Shown: positions 48,494 to 63,669 of the stretch, one piece after another
How the letters are laid out: every line of letters begins with the position of its first letter
Numbering within the stretch: the stretch's first letter is position 1
Assembly (NCBI GenBank): GCA_021432635.1
Contig: MU270118.1
Coordinates: 1 to 64,000, forward strand
Reading direction: 5' to 3'
DNA: 64,000 bases
Origin: Thozetella sp. PMI_491
Lineage: Eukaryota; Ascomycota; Sordariomycetes; Chaetosphaeriales; Chaetosphaeriaceae
The notes under the pieces: model-generated
Told to the model about the DNA's origin: nothing
Seen by the model: only the letters and a program-made list of their open reading frames with translations
The model's database searches: none
Program-made: the position numbers and the translations under genes

Positions 48494-50839
48494 ATGGCCG
48501 GCACGAATGATGACCCGTTCCTGGAGGGCATTGCACAGTGCACGTTTTGCCTTGACTTCGACGCCTCTTTTCTACGGAGGCAATGGAGGCGCTTCGGCCG
48601 ACTGCCTGCCGTGGAAGTCCCATACGGATTCACCTTAGCCAAGCTACAAGAGAATATTGCCCGGAACGGCTGTAAGGGATGCGGATTGTTGATGAAGGCG
48701 GCCGAGCATATCACGCACGAGTTCAGCATCGATTTTCGAAATGCCTTCTTCGAATATATAGATAAAGGCGGGATACAGGGGCTCTCGTTCACCTTGGCTC
48801 TGCTGCACCCGGTCCACGCCAGTGATTCCGTGTTGGAAAGAGCACATTCCGAACGGGACTTGAAGATTCGAAGAGTCACTGGTCCAAGCGAGGATGATCC
48901 GAGCCGAAAGACCGAACATCGTGTCTCGTCTCCGGACTACGAACTTTTTGCAATATTAGGTCAGGAGCACCCTCGGGCGCCTGCACATGCGTCGATAGTG
49001 GGGCGGGCATCACGATGCGGAGACACTGGGTCAAATGCGGCGGTCCAGTGGGCGATGGCTCAGATACAGCACTGCCGTACTACCCACCCGCTATGTGAGG
49101 TCGAACACCCCAACTGGACACTGCCGACCCGAGTGCTCGACCTTGGAGACGATCTGTCACAGCTCACAGCTGATCCTAAACTGCACGAAACGCACGATGA
49201 ACAAGCGCACTATGCTTGTCTCAGCCACTGCTGGGGCAGATCCCTGCCGGTCGAGACAACAATTTCGACCCTCGAAGGGTTCAAGCAGCGCATTTCATGG
49301 CAACTCCTCCCGAAGACATTTCAGGATGCCATCGTCTTCACCCGGAAGCTCGGCATCCGCTATCTATGGATTGACTCGCTTTGTATCATCCAGGATGACG
49401 CCCAGGACTGGTTCGCTGAAGCTAGCCGTATGGCTAGCGTCTATGAGCACGCTCAAGTTACACTTATGGCCGCGGCCTCCACAGATAGCAGCGGTGGTCT
49501 GTTTCGACAGGCTCGTCCCGAGGCGTGTCTCAGCCAAGAGGAGGGGATCTGGCTACGCCAACTCCCCAGCCCCGCGTTCTTCGAGCAGCCTGGAAAGTCT
49601 CCAAGCGCCTCGGAGGATATAGCACCACTTCTCACCAGGGCCTGGGTTTTTCAGGAGCGGCTACTCTCGCGGCGTGTGATCTACTTTACGCCCCTGGAGC
49701 TCGTATTGGAATGTCGCGTCGCGACAGCCACCGAGTCTGGACATAATTGGATCGACGCGTCCGTAAAACACACATTTAGTGCAATTTATCGCATGACTGC
49801 TGAGGGCGACGAGCCTACCTCTACCATGTGGCGGTCACTTGTCCAGCTGTTTACCCATCTGGGCTTGACAAAGGTGGCCGATACCCTACCGGCAATGGCT
49901 GGCTTGGCGAAACGGATGTGTCGACTGGAGGGGCCGGAGCACGGCTACCTCGCGGGACTCTAGAGACATGAGTTGCTGGGGGATCTGCTTTGGGCGCGCT
50001 CGCGCCCTGGTCCATGCAGAGTCAACAAGGACATTCCAACATGGTCATGGGCTAGGACAGATGCAGGAAAGTCCTTCATCTCGATCCCCAACATGCTTCC
50101 CCTGTGCGAGGTCGTTGAGGCAGGCTGCAGTTCCAGTCTCGGCGAAGAGAATTTGTTTGTTCACGTGGACGGAGGATGCATCTTGGTGTCAGGATTCCTC
50201 ATAGCTGCAAAAGAGACAGGGCCGGGTGTCGAAGTGGATCATGTCCCGAGGGTTCGGCATGTTGTGAAGCGAGACTACGACTGGCAGGATCCTCCTGAAC
50301 CCGAGCCTGCCATCACGAGCGGTAAGCTCTTCTTCCTCCCTATAGGGGCATCCGTTGGCGATGACGATATTAGCATCACTGCGCTGGCCCTCCGTGAGGA
50401 TCAGGATAAGGACGGATGCGAAGCATACCGCCGGGTAGGAGTCGCGACGATGAAGATGCTATACCTTCAGCCGTACAACTACATCCTTGAGGACGAGACG
50501 GCCCTTGTTTTCCATCTCAAGAACCAGATCGAATTAGCGGAGTCTATACTCGAAGACGAGCGTTACAAGCCCGAAAGCACATCAGGGCCTTTATGGCTAC
50601 GGAAGGACAGTTCGGCGCTCGCCATTCAACTGCGGCACGCCGCATACTTCGAGCACTTGGATCGTTATGGTGGCGGCGACCATCCAGAGGTGCCATTCGA
50701 GGAATTTTGCGGCCGCCCGCATCTCGATTCGATGAAGAAGCAGCTTCGAGAGGAACAAATGCGAATCCTGGAGTGGAAACGACGGAATGATGAAGGCGAG
50801 GAGCAAGTGTATCAGAAAAGAGCGATAAAAATCATCTGA
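48494..50839 (+). pseudogene. HET-domain protein with one in-frame stop
   Basis: A 781-codon frame is open from the ATG at 48494 to a stop at 50837-50839 except for one TAG at 49961-49963 (codon 490). The N-terminus has Cys pairs (CTFC, CKGC). The HET domain starts at about residue 240 with YACLSHCWG, followed by LPKTFQDAIVFTRKLGIRYLWIDSLCIIQDD and ASVYEHAQVTLMAAAS. Then come LLTRAWVFQERLLSRRVIYF and, after the TAG, LLGDLLWARS and IPTWSWARTD, both standard HET C-terminal features. Family members have AGLW here, so the TAG replaces a tryptophan codon (one G-to-A change). HET proteins trigger cell death on contact with incompatible partners. As given, the product would stop right after the HET region. 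It could be a null allele, a truncated form or a sequence error. Confidence 0.88.
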
Positions 50840-53319
50840 CTCTTCCTGCTCGCTATACAGGCGAACGGCCTTACTTGTTATTGCTGCGGAAATTGAAGCA
50901 GAACGGCCTGTATCTTCTAGAGATCGAAATATAGATGCTATATACAATTGCTTCTGATTTTGTAGTAATTTCTCTAAAGAGTTGTTAGCGACTTCTTTCG
51001 ATATTAGTCTTAACTGTCTTTCAAGTCAAGCAATCAACGTGTAGAGGCGCCTAGCTTGTGCTTGGTAGTTGATATCTAGTTATCTACCTCACCCAAACAA
51101 ACTAGAGTTACCGTGAACTGCTACGAGCTGCGCCGAGGCTCTCTAGTAGCTATGTGTGATCTACCGGCTTTAAGGTTCTCGGGTCGATACAAATAACTTT
51201 AATCTGTGAGATCGCCGGAGCAGCCAGGTTGCCCGAAAGCCGATCGCTTCTTCCATTTTTTTTTGGGCTCCTAACCAAGATCGGATAGATGCAACCTTCA
51301 CAAAAGTCGCGGCCCCCGGTTTGATGAGCTTCGACTTGCAGGGGTTTTGGGCGAAGGACTTGCAGGAAAAGGATTCATTGGCTCACCACTTGTTTCGACT
51401 TCGTCCGCCGTCCGCCGTCGATATCGCGAATTGGTCCTGTACAACAATGGTGTTTCCTTCTGCTTGTCTCCTTTTCGCCTGTCTGTCCTTGTCCCTCCGC
51501 TACCGGCCTGCGTTGTGACAGTGAACAGAGGTGTAGTCCTGTCAGCACGCACACACCGTGGAGACCAAGGCTGCATGCAATGACTGCAGCGGTTCCCCTC
51601 CATTCCGGTGATTACCTCACTAAGGTTGCGTGACAGGGCCCTAGAATCGCAATGCATCTCCGAATCTGGGCACATCTAATTTGCGTTGGTGCATTTGCGG
51701 TGCATCAAGGCGCGTGATGATCATCCCATTCCTTGCAACGTGGAAACCCTTCTAGACAGTATTTCGTGGGCGAACCGTTTTTGCAAAGGTCCAAGCGGCA
51801 GAAGAGGCTCAAGTTGTGCCGCCCCAGGTGCCATTGGCAAGTTTGACCGGACTCACCATGCAAGTCGGCCTGCGCACCTCAATCTGATAGTGAGGGACGT
51901 CACTCTAGCTTCGTCGTCCCATATGTCGCATGGGCAGCCTTACATCAGGCGGTGAAATACGTATATTTCTAGAAATGGCTGCATTGGCCGGGTCATCGAT
52001 CCAAAGTTTGGTTCCTCCGTAATTAACTGCACTGCCATTGGTAATTTCTGCACAAAGTGCCGAGACCCGGCTTTTGGCTTTTGGCGTTCTGCACGATGCA
52101 GCAAAAAAAAAAAAGGGTATGAGGCTGGAGCGGCGGGATGGAGTCTGGGCCGATCCCGTGGTTGAGTGGAATGGAACGGTGCTAGGTGGGAAAACCTGGA
52201 AGCCTGGCGCTCACACCGAACCGTTCGAATACCGGAAGAGGTAAACACTAATCCGGCTCTTCCTATTGGTTAGACCCGTGGCCAGCGAACTTGAGGAATC
52301 AGCGTCCGTCCCCAAGGATCGGCGCCTTGGGGTCAGCGTCTCTCTCGGGGCTTCCCCGCGAGTGACAGGAATAGCATCCTGGTGACTTTGCTCCCTAGGA
52401 CTTATTGGCGTGCTGTACACACCAAGGTGGGGCGGATGGTCGGCGGATGATGGTACAGTAGGCGGCCAAGATGGCTCTGATCCGTAATCTGATATTTCCT
52501 TTCTTGGCCTCCTTTTCAAGGTTATGATCGCCCTTCTCTCCAAGGCCCGGACCGAGTGGGATCAACTGACCAGATCCACCAAGGCGCAGGCGACCTAGCG
52601 TGTTTAGCTATAATCCGTCGTAGCGCCATAGCTAGGTTGATGGAGTCCGGACTTGTTATGTTGCCAATAGCCGGCGTAGTTGCTCCGGACGCAACGTCGG
52701 GACTACAGCAAAAGGCTGGAAAACGATAACTAGGTAGTTCACGCACGCCGTACCCCTCCCCCGTCTAAATTTTTGGCTGGGGGCACACCGAGAGGAGAGA
52801 AAAGGCCGCTTTCGGACATTATTGAGGCCACTGTCAAGAGGTACCTGCACATGTTGAACATGACCACCACGGGTTTCTCCGGGGTGCTTGGCGCGCTTTG
52901 TGTGATGATTCAACAATGTCGAGGTGAATGAGAGGGTGATGCAGCCCCGCGATACGACAGTATCGCGCCAACAAGGACCCGCAGACAGGGTCTAGGTTAT
53001 TTCAACCTGGAGCGCTATGATTGCCCTACATAGTAGGTCACATTGAGCACACTGCACTGCCGTATGTAATGCCGCACTACAACATAAGTACCTGGTACAC
53101 CCCCCGGGTACCCGGCTCCCCGCCGGGAGACTAAGCACACTAGCCGAAATTTGGACAGTGTTTACACTAGCCCAGGGGCGAGTGAGGCCTGGTGCTTCTT
53201 TTGCTGTCGTGATACTCACTGCATGCAGGCCGGGCGGATCAGTGAGGCCGGTGGGCAGAAGCGTAGAACCGCCGGCATAACCCAAGGGCCGTCTTGGAGG
53301 AGATACCTGGGAGCAGGTG
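50840..53319. other. intergenic, 2.5 kb, nothing assigned
   Basis: No gene is supported. An A run of about 12 is at 52100-52111. Open frames are short and without family features. Confidence 0.5.
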
Positions 53320-53327
53320 CATAAATA
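53320..53327 (+). promoter_or_regulatory. TATA-like box of catalase-peroxidase copy 2
   Basis: CATAAATA about 97-104 nt upstream of the ATG at 53424, the same relative place as the TATA box of copy 1. Confidence 0.4.
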
Positions 53328-53330
53328 TGA

Positions 53331-56348
<3,018 letters not shown>

Positions 56349-57041
56349 GGGGCTGGTCAATTGCGTACATCGACGGCTTAGAGAATCTCAATCCCGTCCG
56401 TGCACCTAAGATGGTCATAATGTAGCCAAGTCATTAATTTCGTCCCCCCGATTCTATTCAATGAAAATATTTTCACCTTTGGGTAATAACATAAACAAAA
56501 TCTTCCAAGCTGTACGATCATTCGACTCTCAATTTGAATTAAATTTTATCGTGGTAGCTGTCAGGTTCCCACCACCCTTGGCGGGCTAGGCACGATACTA
56601 GTGTTTTCATACTCTACTGCGTAGAGGTCTATCATCTCCCAGATGCTCGGACCCTCGACTAGACGAATAGTTCACTTTGACTACAGAGACGAATTTTTTT
56701 GCTTCGAGATGCGTCCCGATGGACCTCACCTGGAAGCAATGGTAAGAGAGGGAACGGTGCACGCAAGGTTCCGATTTAAACCCGATAATATCAATGTCAC
56801 CAAGGCCAGGATTGCGGACGTTGGTAAATTATTAATACTCCTGGCTGTTCTTGGCTATACAAGGGGCATTAGAATTTGTATTTGGAGGAAGAAAGATATG
56901 AACCGGGACTCGACTGAGCTGAGCCACCTAGCTTGCGCAGTAGCGAGATATACTTGACAACAGCCCAGTTCATGAATTAAAGGAAGTGTATGTGCGGCCA
57001 ACAACCTCTGTGTGAGTCTGTAGCCAGACTAGGGGGATACT
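56349..57041. other. intergenic between converging genes
   Basis: 693 bp. A 104-codon open frame (56643-56957, plus) is the only candidate; it has no recognisable domain and I do not call it a gene. Confidence 0.5.
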
Positions 57042-58537
57042 CTAACCGAGCGCTACTGCTGTGGTGGTAGCCGTAGCCGTGACAGTGGCAGTCAGCAGAG
57101 TAGGTGTGATACCGATAGCAGAGCATGCCGAGTAATATGCCGAGGCAGACGCCGTGGCAGCGATGGACTGAGCGCGAGCCTCGATATCCCGCTTTTGTGG
57201 AGTGACAGTGACGGTAGCCCTGGGTCGCTGCGTATCAATAATCTATTCCGCAGCAGGGTCATTGCGAACGGCCCAAAAGGGAAGAAATTACTCACCAGGT
57301 AGTAACAGTGGTCGAGGACACAAGAAGAGAGGAGCAGACCGACGGGAGGTCCAAGTCAATGTAATAGCCATAGCTGTTTCCGATGGTATAGTGATTGCCG
57401 GCACTGTCATACTGGCCAACATTCTTGGCGTAGGAGCTGTCATATTCGATGCTGTAGTAGTTGCAGGTAAAGACGCCATTAAGGCCGTTCTCATATACAA
57501 TGAATGCGTCGAAGAAAACACAAGCAGCTCCGTTGTAAAGGCTATGCTTAGCGTTGTAGGTAGTCTGGGCGTTGCACGAAGCGGCACACAGAGAAGGGTC
57601 AAAGGGGACGTTGGTGCCAAAGGTCTGAGATCGAAGGTATCCGTGGTTAATGACAGGGGCTGGGGCATTAATCGCGGCGCCTCCGAACGAGACCGGCGCC
57701 TTGAACCCATCCACAGTAGCAGCATATTTGTAGTAGGCGTTGGCACCCGCGTACACAATCTTGAAACTGCCCCAGTACTGATATGAATTAACCGCCTCGC
57801 CAGAAGTCACCGGCTGGCCGTAGAAAGCGCATTTGATCAAGGTTGCGGAAGAGGAGCTGCTATTCGCGGGGCACAAGTTGACGTCAGGAACCTGTGTGTC
57901 CGGGTTCACGACAAGAGGGTCGCGCTCATAGTAGATAACAAAGGAGTTGCAACCCGCCATACCATCACACACGGCAGCGCAGGTATCAACGTCGTAGCCG
58001 GTGAGACGAGAGGAGACATAAGTTAAATAGTTGCTATTGATGGCAGTCGCCTGAAGATTGACAAAACCATCGACGACCTGGTAGCCTGCTTGGGAGTTAG
58101 TCCTTAAGATCGCCACCCTAGGCTGCATTCTGTTCACCTGTTGGTACGTTCTCATCCAGGGCAGCAGACTCGGCGGCATCTTTGAACGGCTGGTAGCCGA
58201 GGAACGCTTCCGGCGTGTCGGCCGGGGAAGTCACCTGAGGACCGTTGTAGGTACGAGTGGTGCAACTAGTAGCGGCGCGCTTCGCAGCGACGACTTCGAC
58301 TGTCTTGGTGGCGTCCGAAGCAGCTGAGGTGATCTGGGCAACAGCCAGCGCCGATACACTGGTAGGGTTGTAGGCGGCAGAGTTCTCCGGAGCGGCATCG
58401 CCGATTGGAGGCGCAACAGCCGTCGCCTTGGCAGCGGCAGACTTGTAAGCACCTAGGTCGATCTCCTGTCGGGGAGCCACGGGGTTGGCGGCGGCGAGGC
58501 CGCAGAAGAAGGATGAGATCGCAAGAGCTGTCCTCAT
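57042..58537 (-). CDS. secreted fungal protein, Cys-paired repeat family
   Basis: Three exons (58138-58537, 57296-58085, 57042-57219) give 455 residues. A signal peptide (MRTALAISSFFCGLAAANP) is followed by a possible Arg-containing processing site (VAPRQE). An Ala-rich segment leads to TPEAFLGY, then two similar modules: YDVDTCAAVCDGMAGCNSFVIYYERDP and PFDPSLCAASCNAQTTY...CVFFDAFIVYENG, with KCAFYGQPVTS between them. The Cys pattern and the linking sequence are those of a widespread secreted ascomycete family without assigned function, with some resemblance to apple/PAN modules. The C-terminus is Thr/Ala-rich after VTVTPQKRDIEARAQ. The last acceptor was chosen because only it keeps that frame. 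A tandem 14-bp repeat and a TATA box lie upstream. Confidence 0.83.
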
Positions 58538-58576
58538 CTTGGTTAAGGATCGTGGAAGGAAGGAAACGAAGGGACG

Positions 58577-58626
58577 GCAAACGAGTGAGCCGGTCTTGTT
58601 TAAACGAGTGACTTTAAACGAGTGAC
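58577..58626 (+). repeat. 14-bp tandem repeat in promoter/5' leader
   Basis: TTTAAACGAGTGAC occurs at 58599-58612 and 58613-58626 without mismatch. A diverged third unit (GCAAACGAGTGAGC) is at 58577-58590. The array lies 40-90 bp upstream of the secreted protein start codon. Confidence 0.9.
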
Positions 58627-58735
58627 CTCACCGTACGAGAAACGTGGGCGACTAGGCAAGATGTTTAATATTAAGAAACTGATTTCCGAGTCAGGAGTGA
58701 TAGACTGAAGACTCAGGCGAAGAAGTCAGGAAGAC

Positions 58736-58741
58736 TTTATA
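58736..58741 (-). promoter_or_regulatory. TATA box of secreted protein gene
   Basis: TATAAA on the minus strand about 200 nt before the ATG at 58537, upstream of the 14-bp repeat array. Confidence 0.4.
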
Positions 58742-60454
58742 TCTGAGGTTTCCTATGCTAACCCTTCAGCCATGTCTTCGAATCGTGTGTATTACATCGT
58801 TGCTCCACTCCTCAGCTCGCCGTCTTCTGCATCAAAGCCAGCTTGGACTCTCGGCCGTACCAATATGGCGTGGGCAGTGTTCTGATTGACCTAGCTAAAG
58901 CCTCCTTGCATCCCCGGCATCGGCCTCGGCCTCGAGTCTGCTGGATTCACTCAATCGGGCTATTCCCCACAAGAAATTTCCGTGACGTGGGCAACCCGCG
59001 AGTACTTCCACGATTCATTCTGAAGTTCTCTTTAGAGAGTTAGCTACTATGCTCAACTTTAGACAGAGCGCCGCAATCGTTGGAGGCATCATAGAGAACA
59101 AGTTGCTGGATGCAACAAGCCACAAGCGCTATGCACTATGGATTCACACACTAGCCTCTCTCGCTAGGTGGCCGGAGGTGGCTTGAGGCTAGTGGCCCTG
59201 GGTAATTTGATGTTACGTGGACGCGCCGCTGGGTCTTAGCGTCGCCCGTTCGGGGCCATCCGAGGAAGGCTTGAGATGGCACCAAGCTAGCAGTGGGGGG
59301 AAGAAGCGCCCTGTGGCTCGTAGACGGTCTTAGAGGCGATTATTTGGATATTTGTATGCTATGTAGGCTATAGCATGAGCGTAGTATGGCAAGTAAGGCG
59401 AGGGAATAGTGGAGGCTTGAGACTTAATGCCGATAGGGCACGGGCAATGAAGACCAATCTCGAAGTAGGCCCTCTTATGGCTAGTAAGATACCTAGTCTA
59501 TTCTCCCAATTGGCTCTCTCTTCTCTTATTGTCGCTGTTTGGCACGAAATTCTATGCACCCCGCTATCGCTCAAGGGCCGCGAGGGAGGTGGCGGGGCCA
59601 TCTCGAGAAACACTAGCCCTCGGGCCTGTTGCATCTTCAGCTGAGTAGGTTGTGCAAAGTCGTCCCACCCGGTACACGCGGCTCATGGACTTGGTAAGAA
59701 TTTATTTTCTAAGAACAAAAAAGTCAAGTGATAGTGCCGTAGGAAAGGGGCTATGCCAATGTTCTCGTCATGTCTCGATTACGCGTTGCCCGGCGAACTA
59801 GTATGCTATAGCCATGCGGCCGGATTCTCAGCTCCTGTCCGAAATGTTCCTTAGTCCCAAAGTCTCCTTAGCTCGGTAATAGATCCCGGCGGCCCCAACC
59901 GCTATAGCCAGTATAGGCAAGGCGCATGTCTCATCCGGGTGGTACGGGATCAATTCACCGTACCACCTTGCTGGCATGCTGGCCCACACGACACGCATCA
60001 TCTTTCGCGGGCGGGTATGTGGTGGAGAACGGAGGGCTCTGTGGCTTGCGCCGTCGCTCACATTTATCTCCTAGTCGCCCTAGCCTCCTCTCTAAGTCAG
60101 GATATTTTCTCAAGCCAGCCAGTTCGCTAGCAACCTCTCAGAGACGTTTCGCATGTAGCGTCGTCTTTGACCTAGCTGGTCTCCTGCTCCTGCTTCATCA
60201 CCGCCGCCACTGCCTCAGCTTTGCACGCGTCAGCCTGGGGGCGTAGCAACGACTTTGTGGCGTCGAACCTAGAGAAAATGTGGAGCGTACCTACCGTTGG
60301 CATACTAGAAGGACAAACGGATGGCTCGGCATTAGAAAGGGGGACCACGTTGCCACCAGCAAGTACTGGAGGCTCGAGAGATGCTTGAAATGAGACCAAG
60401 AACGTGTGAAATTAGTGGTAGAAGCGAGTACAGCCATAAACAGCTTGCGTCTGA
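58742..60454. other. intergenic, 1.7 kb, nothing assigned
   Basis: No coding or RNA signal that I can support. Open frames are short and overlapping. Confidence 0.5.
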
Positions 60455-61813
60455 TCAAGCGAGCTCTGCTTCGATTAGAGTTTCGTATCCGCGAGGGTCG
60501 GGCCACCACTTCACCACTTTGAACCCGGATTCGGTCAAAATTGCATTCCAGGCTGCCTCTGTTCGCTCCTTCCCAGATATGAAAGCCATCATTCCCACAT
60601 CCATACATGCCTGGGTGGGGGTGGCACCAACAGGTGGGAGTACAACGTCGCATATAAGGAGCTTGGAGTATCCTTTCTTCATGGCCGGCGCGAGATTCCG
60701 AAGAATTTCGAGTGCCTTGCTGTCTTCCCAGTCGTGAAAAACGGCGTGCAGGAAATATGCACGGCTCCCTACACGGCTCGCAAGTTGTATAATCAGTATA
60801 TTATCGATGTCCATGGAAGGGGACCTCGCCTCACCTTTCACCGGCTGCGGTGTGAAGAAGTCGTGCGACATGACGTGTACTTTGCTGTTGACGTTGGCGA
60901 ACCTGAGAGCCTCTGGAAGATCCTGCAGAATTAACGAGCCTGAAGGCAGGTCCGGATGCTTCGCAAGAAAGCTCTCGAGATCATTGCCTACATTGCCACC
61001 AACGTCTACCAAGATGATGCTGCTCGTGCCCGCCTCATGGAGCAGTTTACTCGTATCGAAAAATTCAGGCCATGGGGTTTTATTCATGGACCAGCTCGCC
61101 ATAGACCCGCTGAAGCTCTCTCGATAATCTGGGTTGTGCGCCATCCTCTGCCAGAAATCCGCCTTTTCGGGATTGGCAAGGCTGTAGCACGACGTCTTCA
61201 AGTCTGTCGACTCCTGATACGACGTGTCTTTCAGGAAGTTGGCGAGACATCTGCCTACCATCTCGTAGTGGTCCGACCTACTAGAATGAGCACAAACTCT
61301 TTGAATTCACCACAAACACTAGCAGCAATTACCAGGCTTGTATCTGCATCGGGCCAAAGATGTCTTTGTGACCGAAGAAGAGCGACATCTTGGTCGGCTT
61401 GTATCTCTCAGCAGATACTTCCTCAATCACGTCGATGGCAGCTACCAACCGGCAGAGCCGCCCTGCACAGTCAGTAGCTGGCTGCATACCATAGTCGGAA
61501 TTCCAGCGAAGCACTCACGAAGCAGGTTGATGTCGATGTCCACATTGACTAGCCCGGCTAGATCTTGAAGCGACTTTTCCCCTCCATCAGTCGCCCATGC
61601 CTCCCATAAGCCAAGGTCCTTAAAGATTTGGAGCGTGGCCATAATAAGTGGCTGGTGGAAGGTAAGCTCCCAGCAACGATCCACGGGGGATTGAAGACGA
61701 TAAATCAGCTTGCGTGCCGCAGAAATAGCTTCGCTGCGAGCGGCCTCATCACCTGCGAAATCTTCAGCTGTGAGAACGTTAACCGAGCTAATTATCCCTG
61801 CTGTATTTGCCAT
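60455..61813 (-). CDS. SAM-dependent O-methyltransferase
   Basis: Four exons (61519-61813, 61333-61462, 60835-61277, 60455-60768) give 393 residues, the normal size for COMT-type fungal O-methyltransferases. Donors are GTGAGT, GTAATT and GTGAGG. An N-terminal helical dimerisation region contains LTFHQPLIMATLQIFKDLGLW and the winged-helix part reads VIEEVSAERYKPTKM. The SAM site is LVDVGGNVGND (motif I), followed by LILQDLPEAL and MSHDFF. AYFLHAVFHDWEDSKALEIL carries the catalytic His. The C-terminus has LLICDVVLPPVGA and GKERTEAAWNAIL. It methylates a phenolic or enolic hydroxyl of a small molecule. Its neighbour is a Zn2Cys6 gene in the same direction. Confidence 0.9.
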
Positions 61814-62439
61814 GATGGCTGTTGTCAAGTCCGAAGATGCTGCCTAGGCCGATGGGAGGTGGAGTCACTCTAGGGGCTCGTCAAGGTGCCGAGTGCCACA
61901 TAGCTTGGGGCGGAGATGAGCTAGCTGGACCTATATGGAAGTTTTCTTTTTTTACCTTGGGTATCGGATAGTCGGAGGGCTTCTGGATGGGGACAATGCA
62001 GATTGTTCATATCTCATGCAACTGGCTGCACGTCGCCACATAGCCCCCCACGTTATGCGGACTCCTGCATAGACTATTAGGCAGTACAGCGCTACTGGAT
62101 GCGAAAGGAAACTGATTGCGACCGGCATTTGACGAGAGCTGTATAATTCAAGCTTCCAGCGTTGCTTCTAACTCGCTGGCTTGCAGCCTTTTGGTCGGCG
62201 ACTGCCGGCCAAGCCCCCTAGTCCCTCAGCCACTTTCGCTATCTAATGACCTGATGCATGAGCCTGCCTTGGAATGTAGCTCCTCGGTCTACCACTTCTG
62301 GAAACACCGCACGGCTGTCGGACTGACACCCGATCGGTTAAGGGAGTCTTACGCACAGAGTGGCGGAACTCTCTCTTCATGTGGTATGTTGGTATTGTGT
62401 GAGCTCGACTGAAGAGATAGAGTGCCCTAGCTCGGAATA
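61814..62439. other. intergenic, O-methyltransferase promoter
   Basis: 626 bp between two minus-strand genes. No distinct promoter element or reading frame is evident. Confidence 0.5.
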
Positions 62440-63358
62440 TTAAAAATATAAGTCTTTTCGGGATCGCACTAAAGCCTCTGCTTTGCTGGAGGGGTATTGG
62501 GGTACATCCGAGGTGATTGGTGCAGCAAACGGTGACGAGGCCCTCACGATGCTTTCGGGACCGTCCCCGGCGGTGGCGAAGGTGGGGAGGATGGCGCTGT
62601 GAAAATCTTCAGCAGGAGACATCGTATCATCATCGCCGGTGTTACTATCCGGTAACACTCCAATATTGTGTATCATGGGGGATTCAGGCTGTGCTCCTGG
62701 CAGCGCGCTGTTTTCCCCTGATGCGATTGTGGATCGGTGATGGTACCACGTGAGCACGCCGGGAGCAGAATCCAGTGGCAGTCGGTCCCATTCATGCATT
62801 AAGTCGTCTTTACTTCGGTGGGATGTCTGATCTGGCCATTTGACACCATCAGGTGACTCTGTTACATCTAAGGAGTTGTGACCATTTCGAAGGAGTGCAC
62901 GGTATAGGGCAGCTTCTGTTTCGGCAAGCCGGCGCTCGAGACGGCTCACATAACCTACAGGTATCCCCCTGGAAAGTAAGGGACCACAATCAGGATTGGT
63001 ACTAGTTGAATTTCAAGAAAGGCGTAGGAAGAAGAGCTCGTTACCTCTTGTTTGGGCTTGGATATTTGCATCTCGACGGGGTGTCGGTACACTGGGTGCA
63101 AACGGGACTGGAATTCGGGCTGTTAGAGGGTAAAGTAGACCTGCACACTGCTGCTAGGGAAGACTAACATTAATCGATCACACTTGCGAGCCGGGTTAGC
63201 GTTGATGGTACGTGTAAAGGTGGCCGATGGATGAGATATAGAGGACGGGGGTCAAGTTGTGAACTTGCCTTCCGTTTCCGTTGTCTACAGGCTTCGCAGG
63301 CAATCGGGCTTTGCCTCTGGTCCTTTGTCCCTGGGTCAACAGAAGAGTCCGCCATCAT
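62440..63358 (-). CDS. small Zn2Cys6 transcription factor
   Basis: Four exons (63269-63358, 63169-63182, 63045-63107, 62440-62968) give 231 residues. The zinc cluster is assembled from three exons: CEACRQRKRK, then the 14-nt exon giving CDRL, then PVCTQCTDTPSRCKYP. The result has perfect C-x2-C-x6-C-x6-C-x2-C-x6-C spacing. The first intron begins GCAAGT, a GC-AG intron; the others are GTTAGT and GTAACG. A leucine/arginine heptad segment after the cluster (SRLERRLAETEAALYRALL) is the usual dimerisation coiled coil. The remaining 150 residues are polar; the large regulatory domain of most C6 factors is absent, so this is either a small type or a 3'-truncated gene. It may regulate the adjacent methyltransferase. 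Confidence 0.8.
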
Positions 63359-63669
63359 GAACTATCCAAAGGTTTGGAAGAGAGCGCGCCTTGGTTGGCA
63401 TGGTACTCTAGCAGAGATGACCCTAAAGTCAGCAAGGACAGAATGCCGCCCGGAGCAAGACCGGGGGTTCTCATGGCTTGGCTATGTTCGGCTTAGTTCC
63501 ACCGCCTGGGGTCTTCTGACTCGCGTGGTGTGGACGAGCCAGGTGGGGGTGGTTACACTGCGGACTTGTCTTTCCCCGCTCACTCTAACAAATACCGGAC
63601 TAGGTTTTGTCCAGGGCTACAACCAATTTATCCCCCCGGCGTGTTAACAAGAAGGATATACGACAGACG
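63359..63669. promoter_or_regulatory. divergent promoter between two regulators
   Basis: 311 bp separate the start codons of the small Zn2Cys6 gene (minus) and the partial regulator gene (plus). No clear core element is seen. Confidence 0.4.

Noticed and set aside
49920-49975. An intron removing the TAG in the HET gene
   Set aside because: The only nearby GT...AG pair (46 bp) would delete the conserved GYLAGL segment and fits donor consensus poorly; a nonsense change is simpler.
56643-56957. 104-codon plus-strand open frame next to catalase-peroxidase copy 2
   Set aside because: No domain, no signal peptide and no supporting context; could be chance.
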